Shown: positions 9,328 to 18,114, counted from the stretch's first letter. The stretch: DNA of 50,688 nt from Chryseobacterium sp. 39-10 (GCA_001898255.1 MKTK01000008.1:176990-227677), one strand, 5' to 3'. Notes: generated from the letters alone by a model not told the origin. Numbers and translations: made by a program.

Positions 9328-11550
9328 ATGTTTTTAAACCAAACCGTTTTAAAGCTTGCTTTTCTGAGCATTTCAGCATTGGCCTTCTCGCAGGAAACCA
9401 ATCTTCGCAATATTAAAAAACTCACTTTTGGTGGTGATAATGCAGAGGCGTATTTTTCGCCCGACAATAAAAAACTCACCATGCAAGTAACCAATCCCGC
9501 CATTGGTGCCCAATGCGACCAGATTTATCTTTTAGATTTAACCAAAAAAAACATTTCCACGCAAGATCTTCAACTTGTTTCAACAGGAATGGGCAGAACC
9601 ACCTGTTCTTTCTTTATGCCCGACGGAAAACATATATTGTACGCTTCAACCCATGAAGCCAGCAAAGAGTGTCCTCCCAAACCAGCGCCCAGAAGTGATG
9701 GAAAATATCTTTGGCCCATTTATCCTGAGTTTGATATTTATGTTTCGGACTTAAACGGAAAAATCGTCAAAAAACTTACCGACTCGCCAGGTTACGATGC
9801 TGAAGCAGTCGTGTCACCCGATGGAAAATATATTGTTTTCACCTCAATGCGAAGTGGAGATCTTGAATTATGGAGAATGAATATCGATGGCACTCACCTG
9901 AAGCAGCTTACTTTTGGTTTGGGATACGACGGCGGTGCTTTCTTCTCCCACGATTCCAAGAAGCTGGTTTTCCGTTCTTCGCGACCTGTCAGCGATCAGG
10001 ATGTTAAAGAATACAAAGAACTTTTAGCACAAAATCTCGTAGCGCCCACCAACATGGAGATTTATACCATGAACATTGATGGTAGCGATTTGAAACAAGT
10101 GACCCATCTTGGCAAAGCCAACTGGTCGCCGTATTTTCATCCCTCCGATAAAAAAATCTTATTCTCGTCGAACCATCACTCTACCAGAGGTTACGATTTT
10201 CAGATTTATTCTATTGATACCGACGGAACCAATTTAAGACAAATCACGTACGATAGCGAGTTTAATGCTTTTCCCATGTTTTCGCCAGATGGTAAAAAAT
10301 TGGTTTTTTCCAGCAACAGACAGGGAGACAAACCTCATGAAACCAACGTATTTATTGCAGATTGGGTCGATCTTGATCCACAGGAAATGGTTTCCGAGAA
10401 AAACTTAAAAAAAACGGTCACTTATCTGGCATCGGATGAACTGAAAGGAAGATTAACCGGTAGCGAAGGCGCAAACAAAGCAGCAAACTTCATCGAAAAA
10501 GAATTTAAGACCTTGAAATTGAAACCACTCTATGGTAAAAGTTTTCAGCAACCATTCGAGTATTCGGTGAAAATCAATCCGCACGAAGAAAGCTCATCGG
10601 TGAAAATCAACGGATCGAACGTGGTGGGATTTTTGGACAATAAAGCCGCCAAAACCATTGTAATTGGCGCCCATTACGATCATTTGGGATTAAATGAACA
10701 TCACAATTCCACCCTGATGAACTCGGCCGGGCAAATCCACAACGGTGCAGACGATAATGCCTCGGGAGTATCCGCAGTATTAGAATTGGCCAGAATGTTT
10801 TCGCAGAACAAAGCCACGGAAAAAGTCAATTATATTTTCGCACTGTTTGCGGGTGAAGAAGATGGGTTAATGGGTTCAAAATTCATGGCAGATCATCTTC
10901 CGAAAAATCAAAATATCAAGGCAATGATTAACCTGGATATGATTGGCCGCCTCAACAAAGATAAAGATTTAACGATTGGAGGTATTGGCACTTCTCCTTC
11001 GTTCGGCGAAATGGTGAAGCGATACAAACCCGCGGGATTCAACTTGGCCATCGACAGTTCGGGTGTTGGGCCAAGTGATCACACATCATTCTATCTGAAA
11101 AACATCCCTGTTCTTTTTTTATTCACTGGCACACACACCGATTATCACAAGCCGACTGATGACACCGAAAAAATCAATTTCGACGCTATGAGAACAATTA
11201 CCGGCTATGTTTTCAATCTCGCGACAGCCATCGCAGATACAAATGATCTTGCGTTTACCAAAACCAAAATGTCGCAAAGCAAGGCGGTACCAAAATATAA
11301 AGTGACACTGGGCATCATGCCTAGCTACGCCGATTCTAAAGATGGGCTTCATATTGACGGGGTTACCGACAACCGACCTGCAGCCATTGCCGGCATTAAG
11401 GCAGGAGACATTCTCACCAAAATAGGAACCTGCCCAATAAAAGAGGTTTATTCATATATGGACTGCTTAGCCAAAATCAGTTCCGGCGAAGAGCTTCCCG
11501 TTACGGTGTTGCGCGATGGAAAAGAAATGACCATGCAGGTAAAGTTTTAA
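9328..11550 (+). CDS. Exported TolB-propeller / M28 zinc peptidase / PDZ protein
   Basis: 740 residues with a signal peptide (about residues 1-21, ending FSQE). Residues about 25-340 contain TolB/WD40-like blades (FSPDGKKLVFSSNR, VSPDGKYIVFTSMR, FHPSDKKILFSSNH). Residues about 350-640 are an M28 aminopeptidase domain with all metal ligands visible: GAHYDHLG (His), NGADDNASG (bridging Asp), LFAGEEDGLMGS (catalytic Glu and ligand Glu), NLDMIGRL (Asp) and HTDYHKPTDD (His). The last 80 residues form a PDZ domain (GLHIDGVTDNRPAAIAGIKA). It probably degrades peptides in the periplasm or at the cell surface. It has its own promoter and a 245-bp gap behind it without an obvious terminator. Confidence 0.92.
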   Translation: MFLNQTVLKLAFLSISALAFSQETNLRNIKKLTFGGDNAEAYFSPDNKKLTMQVTNPAIGAQCDQIYLLDLTKKNISTQDLQLVSTGMGRTTCSFFMPDGKHILYASTHEASKECPPKPAPRSDGKYLWPIYPEFDIYVSDLNGKIVKKLTDSPGYDAEAVVSPDGKYIVFTSMRSGDLELWRMNIDGTHLKQLTFGLGYDGGAFFSHDSKKLVFRSSRPVSDQDVKEYKELLAQNLVAPTNMEIYTMNIDGSDLKQVTHLGKANWSPYFHPSDKKILFSSNHHSTRGYDFQIYSIDTDGTNLRQITYDSEFNAFPMFSPDGKKLVFSSNRQGDKPHETNVFIADWVDLDPQEMVSEKNLKKTVTYLASDELKGRLTGSEGANKAANFIEKEFKTLKLKPLYGKSFQQPFEYSVKINPHEESSSVKINGSNVVGFLDNKAAKTIVIGAHYDHLGLNEHHNSTLMNSAGQIHNGADDNASGVSAVLELARMFSQNKATEKVNYIFALFAGEEDGLMGSKFMADHLPKNQNIKAMINLDMIGRLNKDKDLTIGGIGTSPSFGEMVKRYKPAGFNLAIDSSGVGPSDHTSFYLKNIPVLFLFTGTHTDYHKPTDDTEKINFDAMRTITGYVFNLATAIADTNDLAFTKTKMSQSKAVPKYKVTLGIMPSYADSKDGLHIDGVTDNRPAAIAGIKAGDILTKIGTCPIKEVYSYMDCLAKISSGEELPVTVLRDGKEMTMQVKF

Positions 11551-11795
11551 TACAAAAGAGCGGAAAATGTTTTCTACGATTTGAATTTCCTTGCTGCCCT
11601 TTTGTCGAAATGTGAGATCAAAATTTCTTCGTGAGATGATTATCATAAAAGCAAAACACACCCTATTTTTTAAACATTTGAAAATAATGCAAAACGGCAA
11701 GAACGTGCCAAGACAAAAACAAATCCTTTTGTTGGCATGAAAATTGTAATTTAAAATTAACATTAATTATGGTAAAATTTTAAATATTTAATACA

Positions 11796-12386
11796 ATGAA
11801 AAAATTATTATTAGGTGCGTTTGTATTAGGAGCTGGTTTATTTTCAGTGGCAAATGCTCAAATCCAAGAAGGTAACTGGATGGTAGGTGGCTCTATGGCT
11901 TCTGCTAATTTTGGTTTGAATACCGGAGCAGGTTACAACGTACAAATTATGCCGAAAGGAGCTTACTTTATTAAAGACAACGTGGCAGTCGGTGGTTATG
12001 TTAACTTAGGATTTATGGGCGCTAAAGGTTCTGAAACTACTTACAACTACGGCGCAGGTGCTTTAGGTCGTTATTACCTTGCACCCGGACAACAAGGTGT
12101 AGATAATTTGTTGAAACACGGAAGATGGTTCCTAGAAGGTAACTTAGGAATTGGCGGACAATCTGGCACAGATGGTGGTGATTCTGCAAACGGTTTAGAT
12201 TATGGATTTGGTCCTGGTTACTCTTATTTCATTACTCCAAACATTGGTCTTGAAGGTTTAGTAAAATATACCGGAAATGCAGGATTTGGTAACAGAGGTA
12301 CTACTTCTAATATCGCTTTCGGATTAGGTTTCCAAATTTATTTGCCGACCTCAAAAGCAAAACAAGTGATTAACAACGTACAATAA
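11796..12386 (+). CDS. Small outer-membrane beta-barrel protein
   Basis: 196 residues with a clear signal peptide (MKKLLLGAFVLGAGLFSVANAQ). The mature part has alternating hydrophobic strands and Gly/aromatic-rich turns (NVAVGGYVNLGFMGAKG, YGAGALGRYYLAPG, NIAFGLGFQIYLP), as in 8-stranded OmpA/OmpX-like barrels of the 'porin family' in Bacteroidota. The function is unknown and structural or adhesive roles are possible. It is single: an AT-rich 245-bp region precedes it and a strong terminator follows 22 bp after the stop. I found no full consensus promoter. The codons are strongly A/T-ended, as expected for a highly expressed surface protein. Confidence 0.85.
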   Translation: MKKLLLGAFVLGAGLFSVANAQIQEGNWMVGGSMASANFGLNTGAGYNVQIMPKGAYFIKDNVAVGGYVNLGFMGAKGSETTYNYGAGALGRYYLAPGQQGVDNLLKHGRWFLEGNLGIGGQSGTDGGDSANGLDYGFGPGYSYFITPNIGLEGLVKYTGNAGFGNRGTTSNIAFGLGFQIYLPTSKAKQVINNVQ

Positions 12387-12407
12387 TAGTACACAATCAT
12401 AATCGAT

Positions 12408-12436
12408 AAAACCGGCATTCGTTGCCGGTTTTTTTA
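12408..12436 (+). terminator. Rho-independent terminator of the beta-barrel gene
   Basis: The stem AACCGGCA/TGCCGGTT has a 5-nt loop (TTCGT) and is followed by a run of seven T. It lies 22 bp after the stop codon. Confidence 0.85.
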
Positions 12437-12473
12437 TTACTTGCCATGAAAGTAACCTTTCATCCTAACTTTT

Positions 12474-13025
12474 TTACTTCCTTTTTTTACCTTTACTACC
12501 TCTTCCCATGTGTTGTAGATTTTTCTTTACAATTTCATTGAGATCGCGGTGCTTTGCCGTTCTTGTATTGAAAATCAGTATTGGAAAGATAACACCAAAG
12601 GCCAATGCCATTAAAATAAATCCGGTTTTCAGGCCATTATTCAGTACTTCCATAAAAAAATCAAATGAACCACTCTTATCTTTTCCGAAAGTAACGGTAT
12701 GTAAAAGACCAATCATAAACTCATAGCCAAATTTCCCGGGAATCATATTGATAACAGCCGGAATGGTAAATACGATGGGAGGTGTGTGAACCCGATGCGC
12801 AAAATATATTCCCAAAATCCCCACAGCAGATGCACCGGCCAACGATGCCAACATGACCTGACCAGGAATAATATCCGTATTCAATATCGTTTTAATACCA
12901 AACCCTATCGCTCCTAACAAGGCAACCACCCACATCGCCCTTCGAGGCGTATTGAAAAGTGCGGCAAAACCTAGTGAAACCAACATTGCCCAGAAAAGCA
13001 AAAAAATAAAATGTAAGCTACCCAT
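12474..13025 (-). CDS. Threonine/serine exporter family, small subunit (YjjB-like, DUF3815)
   Basis: 183 residues from the ATG at 13025. That start is preferred over an upstream in-frame ATG at 13064, which would lie deeper inside the neighbour, because it gives an 8-bp overlap (ATGGGTAG) with the stop of the upstream gene, a usual sign of translational coupling. About five TM segments are visible, among them HFIFLLFWAMLVSLGFAALF and VMLASLAGASAVGILGIYFA, plus the family motif IPAVINMIPGKFGYEFMIGL. Together with the larger partner it should form a membrane exporter; the E. coli homologues YjjP/YjjB export succinate, and ThrE homologues export Thr/Ser. The substrate here is unknown. The C-terminus is very basic (GRGSKGKKRK). 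Confidence 0.85.
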   Translation of the reverse strand: MGSLHFIFLLFWAMLVSLGFAALFNTPRRAMWVVALLGAIGFGIKTILNTDIIPGQVMLASLAGASAVGILGIYFAHRVHTPPIVFTIPAVINMIPGKFGYEFMIGLLHTVTFGKDKSGSFDFFMEVLNNGLKTGFILMALAFGVIFPILIFNTRTAKHRDLNEIVKKNLQHMGRGSKGKKRK

Positions 13026-13788
13026 AACCAAAAACAAAAATTGAAAGATAAAAACCAACCGCAATCATAAACACCATCAGTAGACCCATGGAGACTTTTG
13101 CCCAACCTGACACCACATGTCCAGAAAAAATATCTAGAAAACCATTAATGAGTGGTACGCCCGGAATCAGCCATAGCACACATGCTGTGAGTGCCGCATG
13201 ATAGTCCTGCATCCCCATTAATCGAAAGCAGTTCACCACGGAGGTCGAAACAAATGCACCAATAAACCAGCAAATATTTACATTGAAATGTCGCTCCAGA
13301 AAAAGTTTTCGAACGATTATTCCAAACATACCTGCCAAAAAGGCAATCACAAACTCCAAATGCGTTCCCCCAAAAATCTTGCTCAGCGCAGCTGTCGCTA
13401 TACCAATCATTACAAATTTAAACCATTCCGAATAGGAATGATCTTGACTGATCTGACGCAGCTTTTCTTCCACATCATCAGTGGTTGCATAATCGCCCTC
13501 GGAGATTTCCCAAGTCAGAATACTGATCGCTGAAATAATGGAATAGTTAACGCCGTAATGTGGGATTCTTCGGACGAGTGTTCGGCTTTCTGAAGATTCG
13601 GGATCAGAAATGGTGATTACAACAGCAGAATGAGAAAAGAAATACTCAATGTGATAACCAAAAAAATCGCTAACTCTTGTAAGATTTCGTGCTGTTCGGG
13701 TGGAGTTGGCTCCGTTCGAAATCAGCAACACGGCCACATCCAACAATAAATCCGAAAAAGTATCAATAGTATTTGCCCTAAAATTCAT
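13018..13788 (-). CDS. Threonine/serine exporter family, large subunit (YjjP-like, DUF1212)
   Basis: 256 residues. The N-terminal cytoplasmic part carries family features: LDVAVLLISNGANSTRTARNL, and IEYFFSHSAVVITISDPES. Five TM helices follow (FVMIGIATAALSKIFGGT, FVIAFLAGMFGIIVRKLF, NICWFIGAFVSTSVVNCF, ALTACVLWLIPGVPLINGFL with the conserved P-G-x-P, and a last helix). It pairs with the overlapping downstream gene to make the exporter. A TACCTTTG -7 element lies just upstream of the ATG, so the two genes form their own transcript. No T9SS or signal peptide is present, which fits an inner-membrane protein. Confidence 0.9.
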   Translation of the reverse strand: MNFRANTIDTFSDLLLDVAVLLISNGANSTRTARNLTRVSDFFGYHIEYFFSHSAVVITISDPESSESRTLVRRIPHYGVNYSIISAISILTWEISEGDYATTDDVEEKLRQISQDHSYSEWFKFVMIGIATAALSKIFGGTHLEFVIAFLAGMFGIIVRKLFLERHFNVNICWFIGAFVSTSVVNCFRLMGMQDYHAALTACVLWLIPGVPLINGFLDIFSGHVVSGWAKVSMGLLMVFMIAVGFYLSIFVFGYG

Positions 13789-13792
13789 TCCT

Positions 13793-13800
13793 CAAAGGTA
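13793..13800 (-). promoter_or_regulatory. Predicted -7 element of the exporter operon
   Basis: Minus-strand TACCTTTG matches TAnnTTTG exactly and ends 4 bp before the ATG at 13788. I see no TTG at the usual -33 distance. If it is used, the mRNA is essentially leaderless. Confidence 0.35.
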
Positions 13801-13893
13801 ATAGGAATCTTTCTGATAAATTTAAAATGATGACAAAAGAAATATCAGTATTTTGAAATTTTTCACCGGAGCTACGTTGAAACATTTTTCCAT

Positions 13894-13919
13894 AAAAAAA
13901 GCCCTTCCGAAGAAGAGCT
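13894..13919 (-). terminator. Rho-independent terminator of the DUF3078 gene
   Basis: On the minus strand AGCTCTTC-TTCG-GAAGGGCT (8 bp with one G-T pair, UUCG tetraloop) is followed by seven T. It begins 8 bp after the stop codon at 13928. Confidence 0.85.
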
Positions 13920-13927
13920 TGTCGAGC

Positions 13928-14845
13928 TTACTGGTTTTTCCAGTTTTGATTGTCTTTATTTTCGGATCGCTTCACCGAATTGTCGATGTTGTAAGCTAAA
14001 CCAACTCCCAAGGTTTGTTTCACCTGTGTTTTCCATATTTGATTGTGGTCGTACAACAGATCAAGGGTAATAACTGATGAAACATACTTATTAATCTTCA
14101 TGTTCAGAACACCTCCATAGGAAAGTACTAGTCTTTCAGGATGATCCAGATAATTGCTAAATACAGATGCGGTATTCACCAAAGTTATATTTTCCATCAG
14201 TTTCATTTTATAGATGGCTGTACCCAAGAAACCGAACTGAAACACGGATGAATCACCATTATTTTTCAATCCGTAAACACCTGCAAACTGCAAATCTTTA
14301 TCGGTAACGAAAGTCCATCGTGCGTTGGCAGGACGAAGAGTCATGGTAAAGTTATCGTTAGGTCTGTACGTAAAACCTGCACCTAGATTCAAATAGCCCG
14401 GCGCCATAAAATTTGAAATCTTTGCTGCCTGCGGATTATTACCATCTTCATATCCTGGTGCAAACTGAGAAAGGAAACTGGTACCTGCAGACACATACCA
14501 ACTTTTAGAGATCTTACGACCATAATTGGTAGACAAATTGATTACATCCTGGGTTTTGCGGTTGCCCACACCAGATGTGTTGTTTTGTCCGTATCCGAGG
14601 ATGACGATGTTTTCCCAAAGGTCATTTCCTTTTTCGTAGGTCATATTGTAATTAATACCTGCAAGCCAACCTACATTGTTGGCACCACCACCTACCCAGT
14701 TCGAGAAAGCGGCCTGATTGAGCATCAAAGTGTTCTGCCCCACAATAGACCAGTGTTTGGTGGAATCTTTCACTGCAGCAGTCTCTTGCTGTGCTGTAGC
14801 AATAAATCCAACCATCAGCATTCCTGCCAAAAAAATTTTCTTCAT
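13928..14845 (-). CDS. DUF3078 outer-membrane protein
   Basis: 305 residues with a signal peptide (MKKIFLAGMLMVGFIATAQQ). The segment WSIVGQNTLMLNQAAFSNWVGGGANNVGWLAGINYNM is the DUF3078 signature near residues 30-70. The rest is beta-rich with many Gly and aromatic residues (NLSTNYGRKISKSWYVSAGT, LGAGFTYRPNDNFTMTLRP), consistent with an outer-membrane barrel. The family is widespread in Bacteroidota and has no known function. It is a single gene with its own consensus promoter upstream and a terminator downstream. Confidence 0.88.
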   Translation of the reverse strand: MKKIFLAGMLMVGFIATAQQETAAVKDSTKHWSIVGQNTLMLNQAAFSNWVGGGANNVGWLAGINYNMTYEKGNDLWENIVILGYGQNNTSGVGNRKTQDVINLSTNYGRKISKSWYVSAGTSFLSQFAPGYEDGNNPQAAKISNFMAPGYLNLGAGFTYRPNDNFTMTLRPANARWTFVTDKDLQFAGVYGLKNNGDSSVFQFGFLGTAIYKMKLMENITLVNTASVFSNYLDHPERLVLSYGGVLNMKINKYVSSVITLDLLYDHNQIWKTQVKQTLGVGLAYNIDNSVKRSENKDNQNWKNQ

Positions 14846-14865
14846 AATTGATTTTTTACAAGCGG

Positions 14866-14895
14866 CAAAATTATGAATTATTTGTTAAAACCAAA
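14866..14895 (-). promoter_or_regulatory. Consensus sigma-A promoter of the DUF3078 gene
   Basis: Minus-strand TTTG (14895..14892), 18-bp spacer, TAATTTTG (14873..14866): the full flavobacterial consensus. The expected 5' UTR is about 15-20 nt. This is the clearest promoter in the window and supports using the same pattern for the others. Confidence 0.6.
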
Positions 14896-15218
14896 TCATG
14901 CATCAAACAAGCGATAAAAATTGGTTTTTCAAGGACTGCTTCAAATCACTGCATTTTATGCCCCTCTTTCATCAAAAAAAACGCTCACATCGCTCTGAGT
15001 TTATTCAACCGAGTTTACTATTGTACAATATAAAATCGATTTCCATCTTCCAACCTATTTTAAACATGCCTTCTTTTGAGAACGATAAAATGCTGAAATC
15101 CTCTCCCCTGCATACTCTAACAAGCTCATAATGAGAATCATTTAAAACATCGCGGCCTTATGTGGTCTTTTATGTAAAACCTATCATAGAGCATAGGTAG
15201 CTTGGTGATTGGTGATCG
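14896..15218. other. Intergenic stretch with no supported gene
   Basis: About 320 bp between the DUF3078 promoter and the -7 element of the RCC1 gene. Short open frames on the plus strand here have no signal peptide, no domain and poor start context, so I do not call them. I see no RNA gene or terminator. Confidence 0.5.
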
Positions 15219-15226
15219 TAGTTTTG
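15219..15226 (+). promoter_or_regulatory. Predicted -7 element of the T9SS RCC1 gene
   Basis: TAGTTTTG matches TAnnTTTG. It lies 22 bp before the ATG, giving a UTR of about 19 nt. No TTG sits at the usual -33 spacing. Confidence 0.3.
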
Positions 15227-15248
15227 CAGCATCAAAATTTTATAAATT

Positions 15249-16661
15249 ATGTTTAAAAATGTATCTATTGGAAAAGCAATGATGACTGCTTTTTCACTTT
15301 GTGTGGGTGTGATGATGAATGCCCAATGTTCATTAACGGGCTGGAAAAAATTTGTTCAGACCGAACAATCAAGTATCGCTCTTAAGGAAGATGGCACCAT
15401 CTGGATGTGGGGCGCAAACACCGACGGAATTAAAGGAGATGGCACCGTTGGTGGTGATCTTGTGAAGCATCCTGTTCAAATTGGTACTGCGTCTGACTGG
15501 ACGGATATTGATGCTGGTCGTTTTTTCGCCTTGGCCAAAAAAGCCAACGGTGATCTTTATGGATGGGGCGACAACCAAAACGGAAACTTCGGCATTGGCA
15601 ACAATACCGATCAGTACAGCCCTGTGATAATTGCTCAAAATGTGAGTTCTTTCTCGGCAGGTTATCACCACGTGATGATTGTGAAAAATGATGGAACAAT
15701 GTGGGGCGCAGGTTACAACGATTGGGGTGGCCTGGGAATGGGAACCAGTGTAGCTTGGTACAATACCTGGCAACAAGAGTCATCTAAGGCAACAGACTGG
15801 AAAACACCAGCTGCAGGGTTCTACAATTCTTTCGGGATTAAAACCAACGGAACACTTTGGTCTGCGGGAACGAATGTAGAAGGACAAACAGGAACGGGTG
15901 CAACAGGTGGCGAATCGGATGTGTTTGTACAAATTGGAACCGATACCAACTGGAAAGCTGTTTCTTGCGGGGTTTACCACGTTTTAGGTTTAAAAACAAC
16001 CGGAAAACTATTCGGATGGGGTGCAAGCTCCAACGGCAGATTAGGAATTGCCGGTGCAGGAGCTCAATACTTCCGTACACCACAACCGATTGAAGCTTCT
16101 TCAACTTATACTCAAATTGCTACGTCTTGGGATGCATCTGCAATTATGAAAAGTGACAACACCCTATATGCATTTGGCGCAAACCATGGCGGCATTACAG
16201 GCGGAACAGCCGGAGACACCAATAACCTTCCTCCTCAACAGATAGGTACTTCTACCAATTGGAAAACGCTGGCATCAAGAGTGGGTGGATTTCACTTTGG
16301 CGCGGTTCAAAATGACGGATCTCTTTGGGCATGGGGAACAGATAACCTTTTTCAGTTAGGAAATGGTGATGGTACCGCAACTAACTCAAATGTCCCTACA
16401 CAGGTAAGTTGCGCAGACAACTTGGCAGTAAGCAATGCGGCTATTAGTCAACTGGTGATCTACCCCAATCCTGCAAAAGATGTGGTTTACATCAAAACTG
16501 CACAAAAAACGGACGAAGTGAAAATCTACTCCTTGACTGGTGCTTTGGTTAATGTATCGAAAGTGGTTAACCAAACCATTAATGTCGCTCAGCTCCCTGC
16601 CGGAACATATATCCTAAAAACAGAGAATGATGCTAAAGGTGTAAAACTGATCAAGAAATAG
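15249..16661 (+). CDS. RCC1-repeat protein with T9SS sorting tail
   Basis: 470 residues. The signal peptide ends near FSLCVGVMMNAQ. Residues about 35-385 carry seven or so RCC1-type blades, each with a W-x-W-G or similar strand and a following N/G-rich turn (TIWMWGANTDG, DLYGWGDNQNG, KLFGWGASSNGRLG, SLWAWGTDNLFQLGNG), as in a seven-bladed propeller. Residues about 395-470 form a type A Por-secretion tail (LVIYPNPAKDVVYIKT, VKIYSLTGALV, LPAGTYILKTE, GVKLIKK). The protein should cross the outer membrane by T9SS and be displayed or released. Its binding partner is unknown. It is a single gene with a -7 element upstream and a strong terminator behind. Confidence 0.92.
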   Translation: MFKNVSIGKAMMTAFSLCVGVMMNAQCSLTGWKKFVQTEQSSIALKEDGTIWMWGANTDGIKGDGTVGGDLVKHPVQIGTASDWTDIDAGRFFALAKKANGDLYGWGDNQNGNFGIGNNTDQYSPVIIAQNVSSFSAGYHHVMIVKNDGTMWGAGYNDWGGLGMGTSVAWYNTWQQESSKATDWKTPAAGFYNSFGIKTNGTLWSAGTNVEGQTGTGATGGESDVFVQIGTDTNWKAVSCGVYHVLGLKTTGKLFGWGASSNGRLGIAGAGAQYFRTPQPIEASSTYTQIATSWDASAIMKSDNTLYAFGANHGGITGGTAGDTNNLPPQQIGTSTNWKTLASRVGGFHFGAVQNDGSLWAWGTDNLFQLGNGDGTATNSNVPTQVSCADNLAVSNAAISQLVIYPNPAKDVVYIKTAQKTDEVKIYSLTGALVNVSKVVNQTINVAQLPAGTYILKTENDAKGVKLIKK

Positions 16662-16688
16662 TTTTTTTCATTGTCATTAATTTGACGG

Positions 16689-16717
16689 AATCAGCTTCGA
16701 AAGGAGCTGATTTTTTT
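16689..16717 (+). terminator. Rho-independent terminator of the RCC1 gene
   Basis: ATCAGCTTC-GAAA-GGAGCTGAT (9 bp, one T-G pair, GNRA tetraloop) followed by seven T, 27 bp after the stop. Confidence 0.88.
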
Positions 16718-16935
16718 ATGTGAAGAACGCCTTTATAAAATCAAGGAATATCACCGTCATTATCAATCTACTGATGCTAAAAAAATTAATGCAACTTTTT
16801 GCTTGGTCCCCTTACATAAGAGATAACGTAAAAAGTACCATGAAATAGCTTACAATTTTAAAAAAGGATATTAGCCATCTGAATTGTCTGGCAGAGTGAA
16901 AAAATATGAAAAGAAAAGAATGAAGAAAGTGCTGA

Positions 16936-17250
16936 TCAAATGAATAAACGTCGCCATTTGGCTATGGTGTTTCTGCTTACGTCAAAATGTTGGGCAAGTT
17001 GCGTGTTGTTCAACGCATGAGTACTCTGATAATCGAGTATTTTCAGGATGGTGGTTTTGCAGTACGATCGATGTTTTCCGCTGTTGCCGTAGTGATCTGG
17101 CGAGATGGTTTTATCAATAAAGAGTACATCAAATTCAGATAAACTATCTTGTTTCAAAATATCTTTCAGTTCGTCTAGTTTTTCCGGATATTTCTTGGTC
17201 AGCAGATCTTTGTAAATGCGATTATAGTTGATCGAAGCTAAAGTTTCCAT
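16936..17250 (-). CDS. Small helix-turn-helix protein (transposase-like)
   Basis: 104 residues. The C-terminal 45 residues form an HTH: LNNTQLAQHFDVSRNTIAKWRRLFI, of the kind seen in Tnp/Hin-like orphan regulators. The N-terminal half (YKDLLTKKYPEKLDELKDIL) is predicted helical, and KHRSYCKTTILKILDY links the two. There is no catalytic transposase domain. Very similar short proteins are scattered through Chryseobacterium genomes and are often labelled transposase; whether they act as regulators is not known. Its start overlaps the end of the upstream 75-residue gene by 29 bp, so the two are probably co-transcribed. Confidence 0.75.
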   Translation of the reverse strand: METLASINYNRIYKDLLTKKYPEKLDELKDILKQDSLSEFDVLFIDKTISPDHYGNSGKHRSYCKTTILKILDYQSTHALNNTQLAQHFDVSRNTIAKWRRLFI

Positions 17251-17449
17251 AGCAGTTTCTGATGTTAACTGATTTTACGATACTATCTTCAAAAAGAATA
17301 ATTAAAACTTTTCTTTTGCCCAGCCAATTCTTTTTTCCTAGTTCATAGGCCCAGCGTTCCGAAGGATAGTAATTAAAATCTTGACCAAACTCACTAATAA
17401 TGGCCTCTTTGTGTTTTCCTATTAAATATTTGAATTGTTCTTTTCTCAT
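17222..17449 (-). CDS. Small conserved protein of unknown function
   Basis: 75 residues with no signal peptide. It reads as a compact alpha/beta domain: an N-terminal helix (FKYLIGKHKEAIISEFGQDFN), then YYPSERWAYEL and strands KRKVLIILFEDSIVKSVNIR. I do not recognise a named family, though proteins with the F-x-Y-Y-P-S-E-x-W-A-Y-E pattern are, as far as I recall, common in Chryseobacterium. The end overlaps the HTH gene by 29 bp. AT-rich surroundings and neighbouring HTH genes suggest an accessory region. Confidence 0.6.
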   Translation of the reverse strand: MRKEQFKYLIGKHKEAIISEFGQDFNYYPSERWAYELGKKNWLGKRKVLIILFEDSIVKSVNIRNCYGNFSFDQL

Positions 17450-17547
17450 GCTTAACGAATTCCACCTTATTACCTTTTTATTTCATTCATTTACCAATAC
17501 CATACTATTTACCCAAATGATTTTTAAAATACTGCGATTTATAATGA

Positions 17548-18012
17548 TTAGGGTGTAACCATGGGTTTGTATTTAGCAATCCACTTATAGAGTGTTGTTT
17601 TAGGTATTTTATACTCTTCCATGATCTGAATTTTTGTTTTGTTCCCACTTTCAACTTCATCTAAGATAAAACTGATGATTTCCTTGGTATAAATGTTTTT
17701 ACGAAATCTTGGTAATGAGCTTTTCGCATGCACCTTCTCGTCTTCGGCCATGGGTGGCGCATATAAAATTAAATGCTGGGAATAGATCCGAAAAAAATCG
17801 TAACGCAATAGCTTGCTCCATTTCATCAGAAGGTCTGTTGGCAGACTTTCTTTCGTGTACATCTGTAAAACCTCTTCTTCTGTATAGCCCAAGAAATTAC
17901 AGATGCGGAACATTTCTGTACCGCATTCTGTAACTCGCTGCATGATCAATTTTCCAATGACAATTTTCTTAAAATTCATTTGTGTGTTTTTAGAATCGTA
18001 TTCCGTATTCAT
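17548..18012 (-). CDS. HTH protein, Chryseobacterium transposase-like family
   Basis: 154 residues from the first ATG; homologues usually begin at the internal MNFKKIVIGKLI (ATG at 17979), which would give 143 residues and may be the true start. The N-terminal half (RVTECGTEMFRICNFLGYTEEEVLQMY) resembles a Cro-type helical domain. LLMKWSKLLRYDFFRIYSQHLILYAPP is the family core. The C-terminal half is an IS3-OrfA-like HTH (TKIQIMEEYKIPKTTLYKWIAKYK). No partner OrfB with a DDE domain is present, so it is probably a stand-alone DNA-binding protein. There are 98 bp between it and the next gene on the same strand. Confidence 0.78.
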   Translation of the reverse strand: MNTEYDSKNTQMNFKKIVIGKLIMQRVTECGTEMFRICNFLGYTEEEVLQMYTKESLPTDLLMKWSKLLRYDFFRIYSQHLILYAPPMAEDEKVHAKSSLPRFRKNIYTKEIISFILDEVESGNKTKIQIMEEYKIPKTTLYKWIAKYKPMVTP

Positions 18013-18084
18013 TTCATTGGTTGGTTGTTAAAATAATCAACAAGCGCTTGTAATGGTTCACTATTGAAATGCAATGATACAGCG

Positions 18085-18114
18085 AAAAACACAAAGCAAA
18101 AAACACTTTGTGTT
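18085..18114 (-). terminator. Possible terminator of the first TPR-AraC gene
   Basis: The inverted repeat AACACAAAG/CTTTGTGTT (18088-18096 and 18106-18114, 9-nt loop) is followed on the minus strand by a short T run. It lies about 125 bp after the stop of the regulator gene. The T run is only five long. Confidence 0.35.

Noticed and set aside
14898-15131. 77-codon open frame in the gap before the RCC1 gene
   Set aside because: No signal peptide, no domain, irregular composition; chance in AT-rich DNA.
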